Shown: piece by piece, positions 34,380 through 43,376 of the stretch
Layout: every line of letters begins with the position of its first letter
Position numbering within the stretch: the first letter of the stretch is position 1
Source: an uncultured Prevotellaceae bacterium
Lineage (GTDB): Bacteria > Bacteroidota > Bacteroidia > Bacteroidales > Bacteroidaceae
Direction of reading: 5' to 3'
Assembly: GCA_946411565.1 (NCBI GenBank)
Contig: CAMKEM010000001.1
Span: 1-64,000 of the forward strand
DNA length: 64,000 nt
Made by a program: the position numbers and the translations under genes
Notes under the pieces: generated by a model
Database searches by the model: none
Told to the model about the DNA's origin: nothing
The model's input: the letters and a program-made list of their open reading frames with translations, nothing else

Positions 34380-35192
34380 TTATTTGCTACACAATAAAAA
34401 CGAATCTGTATCATCGAGTACAGGAAACTTTCGCCTAAAGCTATCAAGTGTATCTTTTTGGAGCTCGCAAGTAACACTTGTGATTTTATCATCAGGACAG
34501 GATGCTACTACCCTTCCGTAAGCATCTATCATTTCCGTTCCTCCGCAATACTGGCATACTTTGTCTTCTCCTACCCTATTCACGCCTATAACATAACATT
34601 GATTTTCTATAGCTCTTGCCTGCAACAAAATATGCCACGGTTTGATGCGTGAAGAGGGCCATGAAGCAACATACAAAATACAATCGTAAAGGCACTCTGA
34701 AGAGGCTTTTCCAGAAGCATTTTCCAATCTATCAATTCTATTACGAGAAAAAACAGGGAAACGAAGATCGTAACAGACCTGTAAAAGGAATTTCACTCCT
34801 CGCCATTTCACAATTTTCTGTTCCTCGCCAGCAGAATAATGAAGTTGTTCATTACCATAGGAGAAGAGATGACGCTTGTCATAATATTCAATTTTCCCCT
34901 CTAGACAATCGTCGGAAGGTGGCATAACGAAGTAGAATCTGTTGCGTTTAGTACCATCCTCAGCCTTAACCGAGAGACTACCAGCCACAGCAGCATTCAT
35001 CCTTGCCGACATTTCCTTCATCCATTGCAGAGATGTGATATCCTCATCAACGGCATTAAAACCCGTACTCCACATTTCTGGGAGCACATATAAATCAGAC
35101 AAAGGCGCAGCAAGGATTGCCGCCTCACTACGCCTTTGGTTTTCAACAGGATCAGCCCACGCTATATCTTGTTGTAATAGAGTTATTATCAT
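34380..35192 (-). CDS. Nitrilase-superfamily amidase (YafV/omega-amidase-like)
   Basis: This 270-aa C-N hydrolase has the Glu-Lys-Cys triad in VLPEMWSTGF, YYDKRHLF and LLQVCYDLRFPV, in the family order and spacing. The YafV group acts as an omega-amidase on 2-oxoglutaramate or 2-oxosuccinamate, cleaning up side products of transamination. It is the third gene of a likely operon with paaK and the ACT protein, separated from the ACT gene by a palindromic element. The substrate is inferred from the subgroup. Confidence 0.88.
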   Translation of the reverse strand: MIITLLQQDIAWADPVENQRRSEAAILAAPLSDLYVLPEMWSTGFNAVDEDITSLQWMKEMSARMNAAVAGSLSVKAEDGTKRNRFYFVMPPSDDCLEGKIEYYDKRHLFSYGNEQLHYSAGEEQKIVKWRGVKFLLQVCYDLRFPVFSRNRIDRLENASGKASSECLYDCILYVASWPSSRIKPWHILLQARAIENQCYVIGVNRVGEDKVCQYCGGTEMIDAYGRVVASCPDDKITSVTCELQKDTLDSFRRKFPVLDDTDSFLLCSK

Positions 35193-35196
35193 AATA

Positions 35197-35355
35197 AAGA
35201 CCTACCCCCTTACCCCTCCTATAAAGGGAGGGGAGTAATTCCATTACTGCCAGTGGAGGCATACTGAATTTATATATTTAACATAAACCCACCATTACTG
35301 TTTATCACAGTATTTATTCCCCTCCCTTTATGGGAGGGGACAGGGGTGGGTCTCC
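35197..35355. repeat. GC-rich inverted-repeat element M1
   Basis: The left arm 35197-35235 (ACCTACCCCCTTACCCCTCC, then a TATAAAGGGAGGGG palindrome) faces the right arm 35314-35353. The core has CCAGTGGAGGCATACTG and GTTTATCACAGTA. Homologous elements lie at 45648 and 47176. It fills the gap, 4 nt from the nitrilase start and 3 nt from the ACT stop. Confidence 0.85.
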
Positions 35356-35358
35356 TTA

Positions 35359-35769
35359 TTATAATGTCACCACACTATTCAGCTTATTCAAAGCTATCAC
35401 CTCGTTGGTCTTATCCATATCACTTGTACGGAATACAAGTACGCCCTTACCATTAAGAAGGAAGGTATAGATATACGAAATAGCGATTCCAGCATTAGAA
35501 AGTGTCTTGAGAGTATCAGCAGCAGCACCTGGCTTATCGTCAACGTAGAGAGCGAAGACATCGGTAAGCTGAAGGTTTATGCCCTCTTCCTTAAGAAGAA
35601 GGTAAGCCTTGGCTGGATTGTCACAAATGACACGGAAAATGCCATATTCCTGTGTGTCAGCAACGGTAGAGGCAATAATCTGAATGCCAGCCTTGCTGAG
35701 CATATCGAGAACCTTGATAAGCGTACCGCTCTTGTTCTCAATGAATATTGAAAGTTGTTTGATAGTCAT
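35359..35769 (-). CDS. ACT-domain protein (paired with PaaK)
   Basis: The 136 residues hold two ACT domains (residues 1-70 QLSIFIENKSGTLIKVLDML and 70-136 VFALYVDDKPGAAADTLKTL). ACT domains bind amino acids and regulate enzymes. This two-ACT form is regularly found next to phenylacetate-CoA ligase genes in anaerobes. It lies 140 bp downstream of paaK across a heptad element. An aromatic amino acid or aryl-acid ligand is inferred. Confidence 0.9.
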   Translation of the reverse strand: MTIKQLSIFIENKSGTLIKVLDMLSKAGIQIIASTVADTQEYGIFRVICDNPAKAYLLLKEEGINLQLTDVFALYVDDKPGAAADTLKTLSNAGIAISYIYTFLLNGKGVLVFRTSDMDKTNEVIALNKLNSVVTL

Positions 35770-35784
35770 AATATGATGTTTTTA

Positions 35785-35906
35785 GAGTGAATAGAGAATA
35801 ATGAATAGTGAATAATACTCAATACTGGTTGACACCAACATGATTTTTCGCTATGTCTTCTAATCGCGCAGCATAATTATTCACTTTTCACTATTCACTT
35901 TTCACT
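35785..35906. repeat. Heptad inverted-repeat element H4
   Basis: The left arm 35785-35815 reads GTGAATA, GAGAATA, ATGAATA and GTGAATA. The right arm 35876-35906 reads TATTCAC, TTTTCAC, TATTCAC and TTTTCAC. The core AATACTGGTTG-CACCAA...CTAATCGCG recurs inverted in H5 at 38.6 kb. The element lies 4 nt from the paaK stop and 15 nt from the ACT start. Confidence 0.88.
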
Positions 35907-35909
35907 TTA

Positions 35910-37226
35910 TTATTGATAAACGGTTCTCTTATCTACCACTCTGACAGCCTTGCCTTCGCTTACAGGCAGACTCCCCTTTGGAACGAGCTTAACGTGTGGA
36001 GTGAGCAGAATCTCATCCTTGAGAGCACGGGTAACATCCTTCTGTAGCTTCTGCAAACGCTGGAAATCATCAGTAAAGAGTTCCTCAAGCTCAACCTCAA
36101 CGGTCATGTTGTCGTTATCAGCATCAGTAGTGAGGGTGATGAGATAGTTGCTTGCGAGCTCCTTGAACTGCATAAGGATCTTCTCAATCTGAATTGGGAA
36201 GATATTAACACCACGAAGCACCATCATATCGTCAGAACGACCTTTCATACGGTCAAGGCGCACATGATTACGTCCACAAGGACATGTACGGCCAAGAACA
36301 CGGGTAAGGTCACGAGTACGATAGCGAAGCAAAGGCATAGCTTCACGATTAAGAGTTGTGAGCACAAGTTCGCCTATCTCGCCATCAGGAACAGGCTCAA
36401 GAGTCTCTGGATCAACAATCTCTACGATATAGTAATCTTCCCAGAAGTGAAGACCGTTCTGCTCCTTACACTCAAAAGCAACACCAGGACCACACATCTC
36501 AGACATACCGAATGAGTTGTATGCCTTTACGCCCATCATCTTCTCAATACGCTTACGCTGCTCCTCAGAATGAGGCTCTGCACCGATAGCAAGCACCTTG
36601 AGCTTAGTATCACGACGAGGATCAACGCCCTGCTCTTCCATTACCTCATGAATACGGGTAACGTATGAAGGAACAGCATGAATGGCGGTTGTACCAAAGT
36701 CCTTGATGAACTTAATCTGACGGAGAGTATTACCTGCAGCAGCAGGAACTGTAAGAGCACCAAGACGCTCAGCACCTAACTGGAAACCGAGACCACCTGT
36801 GAACATACCATAGCCAGAAGAGTTCTGGAAAACATCATCCTCACGAAGACCTACCATGTGCAAGCAACGAGCAACGGCATTCGCCCATTCGTCAATATCC
36901 TTCTGAGTATGGAGAATAACCGTAGGGTTACCAGTAGTACCACTTGAAGAGTGAAGTCGGGTACATTTACTAAGAGGTACGCACGCGAGGCCGAATGGAT
37001 AGTTGTCGCGCAAGTCCTGTTTTGTGGTAAATGGAAGTTTGCGGACATCATCGAGAGTCTTAATATCATCAGGAGTGATACCTGCCTCTGCAAACTTCTT
37101 CTTATAGAATTCATTAGTATAACAATGCTTAACCGTCGCCTTCAAACGTTCAAGCTGCAATGCCTCAATCTCCTGTCGGGAAAGGCATTCCTTGTCAGGG
37201 TGTAAATATTCGCTTTTGTCTAACAT
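35910..37226 (-). CDS. paaK: Phenylacetate-CoA ligase 1
   Basis: This 438-aa adenylate-forming enzyme makes aryl-acetyl-CoA from aryl-acetate, ATP and CoA, and can run in reverse to save ATP. The P-loop-like LHSSSGTTGNPTV lies near residue 93. NSFGMSEMCGPGVAFEC and LRYRTRDLTRVLGRTCPCGR follow, then SDDMMVLRGVNIFPIQIE and a C-terminal Lys in PVSEGKAVRVVDK. It is the first gene of paaK-ACT-nitrilase. A second paaK lies at 45864-47171 in the indolepyruvate oxidoreductase operon. Confidence 0.95.
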   Translation of the reverse strand: MLDKSEYLHPDKECLSRQEIEALQLERLKATVKHCYTNEFYKKKFAEAGITPDDIKTLDDVRKLPFTTKQDLRDNYPFGLACVPLSKCTRLHSSSGTTGNPTVILHTQKDIDEWANAVARCLHMVGLREDDVFQNSSGYGMFTGGLGFQLGAERLGALTVPAAAGNTLRQIKFIKDFGTTAIHAVPSYVTRIHEVMEEQGVDPRRDTKLKVLAIGAEPHSEEQRKRIEKMMGVKAYNSFGMSEMCGPGVAFECKEQNGLHFWEDYYIVEIVDPETLEPVPDGEIGELVLTTLNREAMPLLRYRTRDLTRVLGRTCPCGRNHVRLDRMKGRSDDMMVLRGVNIFPIQIEKILMQFKELASNYLITLTTDADNDNMTVEVELEELFTDDFQRLQKLQKDVTRALKDEILLTPHVKLVPKGSLPVSEGKAVRVVDKRTVYQ

Positions 37227-37368
37227 TTTTTATTTAGGTTTTATACAAAAATTAGATTTCATAATGCATAAGTGCGTGTTAAATATCCTCGCACCTTTCA
37301 TTTTGCGAATACAAAGATAATAAAAACTATCGTAATAAAACCCATAAAAGTAATATTTTTTAGAAAAA

Positions 37369-37400
37369 TTTGCCATTTTGATTATAATTTTATACCTTTG
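37369..37400 (+). promoter_or_regulatory. Porin promoter
   Basis: TTTG (37369-37372), a 20-bp spacer and TACCTTTG (37393-37400) are a perfect consensus 53 bp before the start. Confidence 0.8.
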
Positions 37401-37453
37401 CAGATGAAAAATCTAACGTAAACAAAATTTTTCAATAAAAACGGTATAAAAAA

Positions 37454-38530
37454 ATGAATTATTTTTACAGAATGGCAGTTGGGTTGCTGCTCTGTCTTTT
37501 CCCCTTCGGCTATGCCTCTGCGCAAGAACAGAAGGAAGAGAACAAAACCAAGGAATTTCTATCTGACGTAATGGATAGAATAGTCGTTCATGGCTATGCT
37601 CAGGCTGGTTATACGTATCAGGACAGAGACAGAAGTGGCGAGAAAGCCAATAGTTTTGACATCAAGCGCACTCTTTTCTTTGCCCATGCAGCAATAACAG
37701 ACCGCTGGTTCTTCCTGTTCATGCACGATTTCAACTCTCAGGTGCAGGAATATTACACAGACTACAGAATCACTAACAACAAGGCTCTCTCCGTACGTTT
37801 CGGACAGTTCAAGAACGGCTGTACATACGAGAACAAGCTCTCTCCTACCGAAATGGAGGCTATCGATGTATATTCAGAAGGTGTGACATACCTCTCTGGA
37901 TGTGGCTCCGATCCATTGCTCGGCGTTCAGTATGGTCGTGACCTCGGTGCTGCTATCCTCGGTGAATTGGCCAATGGCAAGGTGAAATATGAGGTGGACG
38001 TGATGAACGGACAAGGTATCAACAAGAAGGATGGTAACAATGCAAAGGACGTTATCGGACGCTTGGAGGTTAGTCCTGTAGAGGGCCTCAACCTCATCGC
38101 TACAGGTCAGTTAGGTAAAGGTCACGCAATATCAAAGTCTATCTATAATCCAGAAATCGAGGTCGGTCAGGACTATAAGCGTAACCGTTACAGCGTAGGT
38201 TTCGACTATAAGTCAAAACCTTTCAACGTACATGGAGAGTATCTTGAGGGTAAGGACGGCAATGTTCTCAGCCGTGGTTGCTACATCACAGGTTGCGTGC
38301 CTCTGGTTCCAAAGAAATTTGATCTCGTAGGCTCTTACGACTACTTCAATTTCAACAAGACACTTGGTATGGATCAGCACAAGGCTATCTTCGGTTTCCA
38401 GTGGTGGTATTTCAAGAAGTGCCGTTTCCAGGTGCAGTATGTGTATAAGAGCGCATACACAGCCAATGGCGAATTCATTAAGAAGGGTAACAACGCCATT
38501 ATGTGCCAGATGCAGGTTAGATTCAACTAA
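37454..38530 (+). CDS. Phosphate-selective-type porin (OprO/OprP-like)
   Basis: This 358-aa outer-membrane protein has a signal peptide (residues 1-23, FGYASAQ). A porin pattern follows (VHGYAQAGYTYQDRD, FDIKRTLFFAHAAITDRWFF, ALSVRFGQFKNGCTYENKLS, YSVGFDYKSKPFNVHGEYLEG), and the chain ends MCQMQVRFN. This is the O/P family of trimeric 16-strand porins. The next gene on the strand is a sodium:solute symporter, separated by a heptad element, so the pair could form an uptake route across both membranes. The substrate is not evident. Confidence 0.88.
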   Translation: MNYFYRMAVGLLLCLFPFGYASAQEQKEENKTKEFLSDVMDRIVVHGYAQAGYTYQDRDRSGEKANSFDIKRTLFFAHAAITDRWFFLFMHDFNSQVQEYYTDYRITNNKALSVRFGQFKNGCTYENKLSPTEMEAIDVYSEGVTYLSGCGSDPLLGVQYGRDLGAAILGELANGKVKYEVDVMNGQGINKKDGNNAKDVIGRLEVSPVEGLNLIATGQLGKGHAISKSIYNPEIEVGQDYKRNRYSVGFDYKSKPFNVHGEYLEGKDGNVLSRGCYITGCVPLVPKKFDLVGSYDYFNFNKTLGMDQHKAIFGFQWWYFKKCRFQVQYVYKSAYTANGEFIKKGNNAIMCQMQVRFN

Positions 38531-38531
38531 A

Positions 38532-38667
38532 TAAGTGAAAAGTGAATAGAGAATAGTGAATAATACTGCTACGCGATTAAACAGCATAGTAACCCCATAT
38601 TGGTGGCAACCAGTATTAAATATTATTCACTATTCACTTTTCACTATTCACTTTTCACTATTCTCTA
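38532..38667. repeat. Heptad inverted-repeat element H5
   Basis: The left arm 38532-38565 reads GTGAAAA, GTGAATA, GAGAATA and GTGAATA. The right arm 38625-38667 reads TATTCAC, TATTCAC, TTTTCAC, TATTCAC, TTTTCAC and TATTCTC. The core is the inverse of the H4 core. The element starts 2 nt after the porin stop and ends 26 nt before the symporter start. Confidence 0.9.
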
Positions 38668-38693
38668 AAAAATAACTAAACACTAAAAATATA

Positions 38694-40253
38694 ATGCTAA
38701 TCAAAGTAATTCTTACTGTCATCTTCCTGTTGGTGACTATCGGTGTGGGAGTTTATTCCCGCAAACAGGCAAAAAGCGTTGACGGCTTCGTGCTCGGCGG
38801 ACGCTCCGTAGGTCCTTGGCTTACAGCCTTCGCCTTCGGTACAAGCTATTTCTCAGCCGTTGTATTCGTAGGTTATGCCGGACAGTTCGGCTGGAAATAT
38901 GGACTTTCAGCTTCATGGATTGGTATCGGCAACGCAATCATCGGTTCTCTCTTGGCTTGGATAGTACTTGGTCGCCGCACAAAACTTATGACTCAGCACA
39001 TTCAGAGCCGTACAATGCCCGATTTCTTCGGAACACGCTTCTCAAGCGAAGGACTACGCATCGTGGCTTCTATCATCGCCTTCGTATTCCTTATTCCATA
39101 TACAGCAGGTGTGTATATGGGCATCTCTAAGCTCTTTGAGATGGGCTTCGGCATACCTTATTCATATTGCGCTATGATAATGGCTACTCTCACAGCCATA
39201 TATGTCATTCTCGGAGGCTACAAGGCAACAGCCATCAACGATTTCATACAGGGTATCATCATGCTCTTCGGTATCACCACCGTTATCTATGTGGTGCTCG
39301 ACAATCAGGGAGGTTTGACAGAGGCCATAAACAAGATGGCTGCACAAGTGCCAACAGCACACGACCTCGAAGACAAGAGCGGAATGTACTCATCTTTCCA
39401 GTTGGGCGACTTCGCCTCTTGGTTCGGTCCTAATCCTCTAAGTCTGCTCGGCGTTGTTGTGCTCACATCACTCGGCACATGGGGATTGCCACAGATGGTT
39501 GGTAAGTTCTACTCTATCACCGATGAAAGCGCAATCAAGCGCGGAACTATCATCTCTACAATCTTCGCGCTCATCGTTTCTGGCGGTTGCTATTTCATCG
39601 GAAGTTTCGGCCGACTCTACCCAGAACCTGCTTTCTCTCCTGAGAAGCATAAATACGCTTTCGACTCTATCGTTCCTTCAATGCTTGAGACATTGCCTGA
39701 CGTGCTCATCGCCCTCGTGGTACTTCTCGTACTCTCTGCATCAATGTCAACATTGGCAAGTCTCGTACTTACCTCTTCTTCTACAATGACACTCGACCTT
39801 ATCTATCGTGACAAGAAATCAACAGACGATGAGGTTAGAGGTGGCGAGATTGACGATGAGGTTGCCGAGAAGATAGAAAGACGTAAAGTTGTGATAATGC
39901 GAGTTCTTATCGTGTTCTTCATTGCCCTCTCACTCATGATTGCCCTCAACCCACCACAGTTCATTGCACAGCTCATGGGTATCTCTTGGGGCGCACTTGC
40001 AGGAGCTTTCCTTGCTCCATTCATGCTCGGTCTCTACTGGAGAGGCGTTACAACCGCCAGCGTATGGGCTTGCTTCGCATGGGGTGTAGGTCTCACAGTA
40101 GTCAATATGATGCTCAGCAACTCATTGCTCAACCCTATCGACTGCGGTGCGGTTGCTATGGTTGGTGGTTTCATCGTAGTAGCAGTTGTTAGTCTCTTCA
40201 CGAAGAAGATGGACAGCAAAGTTGTAGATGGAATCTTTGAATGCTATAAGTAA
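38694..40253 (+). CDS. Sodium:solute symporter
   Basis: This 519-aa inner-membrane transporter of the SSS family has about 13 membrane helices. It begins with a TM directly (LIKVILTVIFLLVTIGVGVY). Family signatures include VDGFVLGGRSVGPWLTAFAF, GTSYFSAVVFVGYAGQFGWK, GGYKATAINDFIQGIIM and ASMSTLASLVLTSSST. The last lies on TM8, where the sodium-binding residues sit. The position after a porin suggests uptake of a small organic solute; the SSS fold does not tell which. A strong terminator follows. Confidence 0.93.
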   Translation: MLIKVILTVIFLLVTIGVGVYSRKQAKSVDGFVLGGRSVGPWLTAFAFGTSYFSAVVFVGYAGQFGWKYGLSASWIGIGNAIIGSLLAWIVLGRRTKLMTQHIQSRTMPDFFGTRFSSEGLRIVASIIAFVFLIPYTAGVYMGISKLFEMGFGIPYSYCAMIMATLTAIYVILGGYKATAINDFIQGIIMLFGITTVIYVVLDNQGGLTEAINKMAAQVPTAHDLEDKSGMYSSFQLGDFASWFGPNPLSLLGVVVLTSLGTWGLPQMVGKFYSITDESAIKRGTIISTIFALIVSGGCYFIGSFGRLYPEPAFSPEKHKYAFDSIVPSMLETLPDVLIALVVLLVLSASMSTLASLVLTSSSTMTLDLIYRDKKSTDDEVRGGEIDDEVAEKIERRKVVIMRVLIVFFIALSLMIALNPPQFIAQLMGISWGALAGAFLAPFMLGLYWRGVTTASVWACFAWGVGLTVVNMMLSNSLLNPIDCGAVAMVGGFIVVAVVSLFTKKMDSKVVDGIFECYK

Positions 40254-40272
40254 TTCTAACATATAAATACAG

Positions 40273-40316
40273 TTCAGCCCTCGTTACACAATTGTAGCGA
40301 GGGCTGAATGTTTTAT
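40273..40316 (+). terminator. Symporter terminator
   Basis: The hairpin TTCAGCCCTCG...CGAGGGCTGAA (40273-40308) is followed by TGTTTTAT, 20 nt after the stop. Confidence 0.85.
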
Positions 40317-40414
40317 ATCAAACTATGTATAGAATGAATTTCTTCATAGATTCGGGTTCAGTTATTTGCGATGCAAAAATAGTAATAATCCGGCAGCTAT
40401 ACAAGTTTTAGGCA

Positions 40415-40463
40415 CAAAAAAAATCTCCCCACCGTATGCCAACGTCTTGGCTTAGTGGGGAGA
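40415..40463 (-). terminator. Terminator of the basic exported protein gene
   Basis: The stem CTCCCCAC/GTGGGGAG (40425-40462) has an inner CCAA/TTGG pairing and is followed by T8 on the minus strand. Confidence 0.85.
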
Positions 40464-40487
40464 GGATGAATATATAGATCGTTGCAA

Positions 40488-40817
40488 CTATTTCTTCAGA
40501 CACTTCTTCGAAAGCTTCTTGCAGTCCTTGCAAGTGCCACGATGATGCTTGTGGCAAGAAGTCTTAATAGGCTTTAAGCTCTTAGACTTTACAGGAGCTG
40601 TGGTAACAGTCTTGGTGGTAGTGGTCGTGATAACCTTCGTACCATTAGGCTTGATAGTCTCCGTAGTGGTTGTAACGGTTGTCGTAGAAGGAGGCAATAC
40701 TGCTCTCTGCTCCATACGAGGCTTAGGATTGTGAACTGGCTTTGGAGTTGCCTTTGCCATACAAGTGCTTGTTCCAATAACTGCGATTGCTACTAAGCTA
40801 AATATATTCTTTTTCAT
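40488..40817 (-). CDS. Small basic exported protein, Thr-rich
   Basis: This 109-aa protein has a signal peptide (residues 1-22, TSTCMAKA). A Pro-rich segment follows, then a stretch of about 45 residues rich in Thr and Val (STTTVTTTTETIKPNGTKVI), and a Lys/His/Cys tail (TSCHKHHRGTCKDCKKLSKK). The four Cys and several His of the tail could bind metal or form disulfides. There is no homologue I can name. It has its own terminator. The function is unknown. Confidence 0.65.
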   Translation of the reverse strand: MKKNIFSLVAIAVIGTSTCMAKATPKPVHNPKPRMEQRAVLPPSTTTVTTTTETIKPNGTKVITTTTTKTVTTAPVKSKSLKPIKTSCHKHHRGTCKDCKKLSKKCLKK

Positions 40818-41188
40818 AACTGTATTCTTTTAAAATGTCATCATCAGAACTATCTCTGATTTATTAATGTTAATGAACTCTATCGCGATTCGGCTAACCA
40901 AAAGCGAACTTGATTGCTTCATCGTTTCTGAGGGCAAAATTACTGCGAAATATTGGATTTACAAAGGTTCTTTCCCTAATCAGAAGGAATTTTTCCCTAA
41001 TGTATCGTAGGAAAAACACTATGGGTGTAAAATTAACACATCCTACTTCACCTTTCTAACTTATTGTAAATAAACGCATTTGCAGATTCGCAACAACACT
41101 TGCACTATTGAGTAATGTGGCATTGCGCTATTGCACAAATGTAAAATATATTGCATGGTATAATTCACAAAGTTTATGAAACAAAAGA
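40818..41188. other. Intergenic stretch upstream of two divergent units
   Basis: This region holds the upstream side of the basic-protein gene and AT-rich sequence up to the 41190 promoter. I see no ORF or repeat; TTTTTCCCTAAT occurs twice near 40970-41000. Confidence 0.4.
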
Positions 41189-41189
41189 A

Positions 41190-41221
41190 TTTGCACAATT
41201 CGAAAAAACTCTATAACTTTG
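41190..41221 (+). promoter_or_regulatory. Promoter of a candidate ncRNA
   Basis: TTTG (41190-41193), a 20-bp spacer and TAACTTTG (41214-41221) are a perfect consensus with no protein gene behind it. Confidence 0.78.
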
Positions 41222-41227
41222 CACTCA

Positions 41228-41505
41228 GAAATCAGAGATAAAACCTGATTTTCAAAAGGAAATAGCATAGGAAAAGAAAATAAGTGTAAGATATATATGA
41301 GGTGTCAATAAAGACGTCACACATTAGTGTAAGAACTGTATGAATTAGGGGAAAATATTTAAAAAGGTATTTAGCATAAGGTAATTAAACGGTTGTATTA
41401 AATGGAATTTAAAAGACGGTATAAAGCTAAGGTAAAGGTTGATTAATTTCAGGTTAAAGAACAAGGTCAATGTCAGCGCGAGCCGATATTGACCTTGTTC
41501 TTTAT
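41228..41505 (+). ncRNA. Candidate non-coding RNA of about 275 nt
   Basis: The unit runs from a perfect promoter to a strong terminator (GAACAAGGTCAAT...ATTGACCTTGTTC, 41459-41500). The only ORF of more than a few codons is 14 codons at 41401 (MEFKRRYKAKVKVD), without clear support. Several TAAGGT/GTAAG-like motifs recur inside. It could be a regulatory RNA; no match to a known RNA class is apparent to me. Confidence 0.55.
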
Positions 41506-41570
41506 GCCCCTTTGATGCTGAATTCACACTAAAATAACGTCAATTCGACGATATTAATCGCTGCGCTCGG

Positions 41571-41660
41571 CTACATGAATTAACCGCGAATTACCATGAA
41601 TTAATCATTATTTTTTTTAATTCATTATAAATTCATGAAAAATTCGTGGCAATTAATGGA
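41571..41660. repeat. 11-bp-period inverted array G
   Basis: Left units CATGAATTAAC, CGCGAATTACC and ATGAATTAATC face right units AATTCATTATA, AATTCATGAAA and AATTCGTGGCA across a T-run. All units are 11 bp. Confidence 0.75.
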
Positions 41661-41725
41661 AATTTACTTCCCTACGGTCAGTGGGTCTTCGACAAATCTT
41701 GTGTAGCCCCACGCAGTGGATTTTG

Positions 41726-41756
41726 CAGCTTACTGCCATATAGGCAATTCGTCAAA
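41726..41756. repeat. Short dispersed repeat, copy 2
   Basis: CAGCTTACTGCCATATAGG-CAATTCGTCAAAC matches the copy at 11-45 apart from a 3-bp deletion and two substitutions. Confidence 0.5.
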
Positions 41757-41883
41757 CAGACGACATTAGAAATAGCCAACAAACACTTGGATTTTCATGA
41801 AAAAAAGCATTAATTTTGTAGCGGAATTCAAAAATACATGACAACAATCTCTAAAATTCCAAAACATTTTAAGCATTTTACAA

Positions 41884-43065
41884 ATGAAAAAAGTTCTTTT
41901 CCTGTCAATAACGACATTCATCATGGCACTCGGATGTGTCAGTTGCAGTTCTGACGATGACGACGATCTCTCACAGGCATGGACTGCCGACGGTTGGGAA
42001 ACCAACAGCAAATATGCTATTAACACCTACAATGACCTCTCATATATTGAGGTGCCTGCCAATGGTGGAACCTTCACTTTCCACTACACAAACACCGAAA
42101 GCCTATCCATTGACTCCCTCTATATGGATAACAACATTGAGCCATACCCTTATATTATCAAGTCCAACCCGAAATATTATCGTGAAGGCAACAAGATTTG
42201 CTCTCATGGCAAGACTGCCTATGAGGTAACTATCAATAACCAGGATGTCAAAATCGAGGTACAGGCTAATAATGACTTTACACGTAGAGGTATCATTAAC
42301 CTGAACGTAGGAAACAAGAAATTACAGCTACGCTTTTGGCAAAAGCCTGTAGGACAATCAGAAAGCATCCGCACGAAACTCATTGGAGACTGGATACAAA
42401 ATGGTGAAAAATATCGTAAAGAGAATGAAAATGGCAGGACTCTCTGGCGTCTGTCGTTCCATGCTGACGGAACATACTTTTCATCAACCAACTATGCCGT
42501 TAGACTTCCAGACGGATCTCTATTCGGAGATGAAGGACATTACGGAGTGTGGAAAGACTCATGCAACGTCCTAATAATGGAATTTGGAGACGGACATTCA
42601 TCATGGGGATATGCAGAAGGGAGTATAGCCGAAATTTCTGATGACCACCTCAAAATACTTGACGGATTCTATGTTTTCGATCGAGTAGAAAACACTAAGG
42701 AGCCTGTCACCCCAATCTATACGCTGAATATCAAACGTCAGGAAGCAAACCTACCTTACAAGCCAAAGCGAGGTGAGCCATATATGCTAGAATCTAAACT
42801 ATACGCCAAGGGAAATAACTTCAATTTTGACAAGGTGTCTCTCTTAAGGAGTAAGCTAACAGAAAACGGATATTTCAAATATGACACCATAGACATAAGC
42901 CAATATGCGAAAGATAACTATGAGTTCTCTATTCCGATGCAATATACAGGACAATATACAAGCTATTCTTTAATATACGAAGGTACATTCACATCTCCAT
43001 ATTACAAAGAATTAAAGTTCTCAAATTACGCAGACAAGATGTACATATCTGCTCAAGAGAAATAA
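41884..43065 (+). CDS. Lipoprotein with BACON-like domain
   Basis: This 393-aa protein has a lipoprotein signal (MKKVLFLSITTFIMALGCVSC) followed by SSDDDDD, the acidic type of surface-export signal in Bacteroidetes. Residues 55-155 resemble a BACON beta-sandwich (YIEVPANGGTFTFHYTN ... IEVQANNDFTRRGIINLNVG, KLQLRFWQKP). Residues 160-255 form a lipocalin-like or META-like segment (LIGDWIQNGEKYRKENENG). The last 120 residues are unrecognised. Carbohydrate or mucin binding is a guess from the BACON family. It has its own terminator. Confidence 0.78.
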   Translation: MKKVLFLSITTFIMALGCVSCSSDDDDDLSQAWTADGWETNSKYAINTYNDLSYIEVPANGGTFTFHYTNTESLSIDSLYMDNNIEPYPYIIKSNPKYYREGNKICSHGKTAYEVTINNQDVKIEVQANNDFTRRGIINLNVGNKKLQLRFWQKPVGQSESIRTKLIGDWIQNGEKYRKENENGRTLWRLSFHADGTYFSSTNYAVRLPDGSLFGDEGHYGVWKDSCNVLIMEFGDGHSSWGYAEGSIAEISDDHLKILDGFYVFDRVENTKEPVTPIYTLNIKRQEANLPYKPKRGEPYMLESKLYAKGNNFNFDKVSLLRSKLTENGYFKYDTIDISQYAKDNYEFSIPMQYTGQYTSYSLIYEGTFTSPYYKELKFSNYADKMYISAQEK

Positions 43066-43138
43066 TCACTACTGGAACTAAAGAGGGGGACGATCCCCCA
43101 CCCTTGTCAGAATATACTTTCTATCTAAAAAGAAATCA

Positions 43139-43177
43139 TCCAAGGGGGGCGAGAAATGCGACCTCCTTGTTTTTTTC
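43139..43177 (+). terminator. Terminator of the BACON lipoprotein gene
   Basis: The hairpin CAAGGGGGGCG-AGAAATG-CGACCTCCTTG (43141-43169, with G-T pairs) is followed by seven T. Confidence 0.75.
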
Positions 43178-43376
43178 TATCCATATACTGTAGGTTTGTC
43201 CCGAACATATAGATGACGCCCTGTTTTAGGGCATCATCAATAAATACCAGAACCCTGAATCAGGGATGAGGTTTTATGATATTTTTTGCAGTCAATACAA
43301 CAAATACACATAAGTAACTGATAAATTAAGCATTGTAACTCATTTGTGCAATATGTATATCATTACAAAAAAATTG

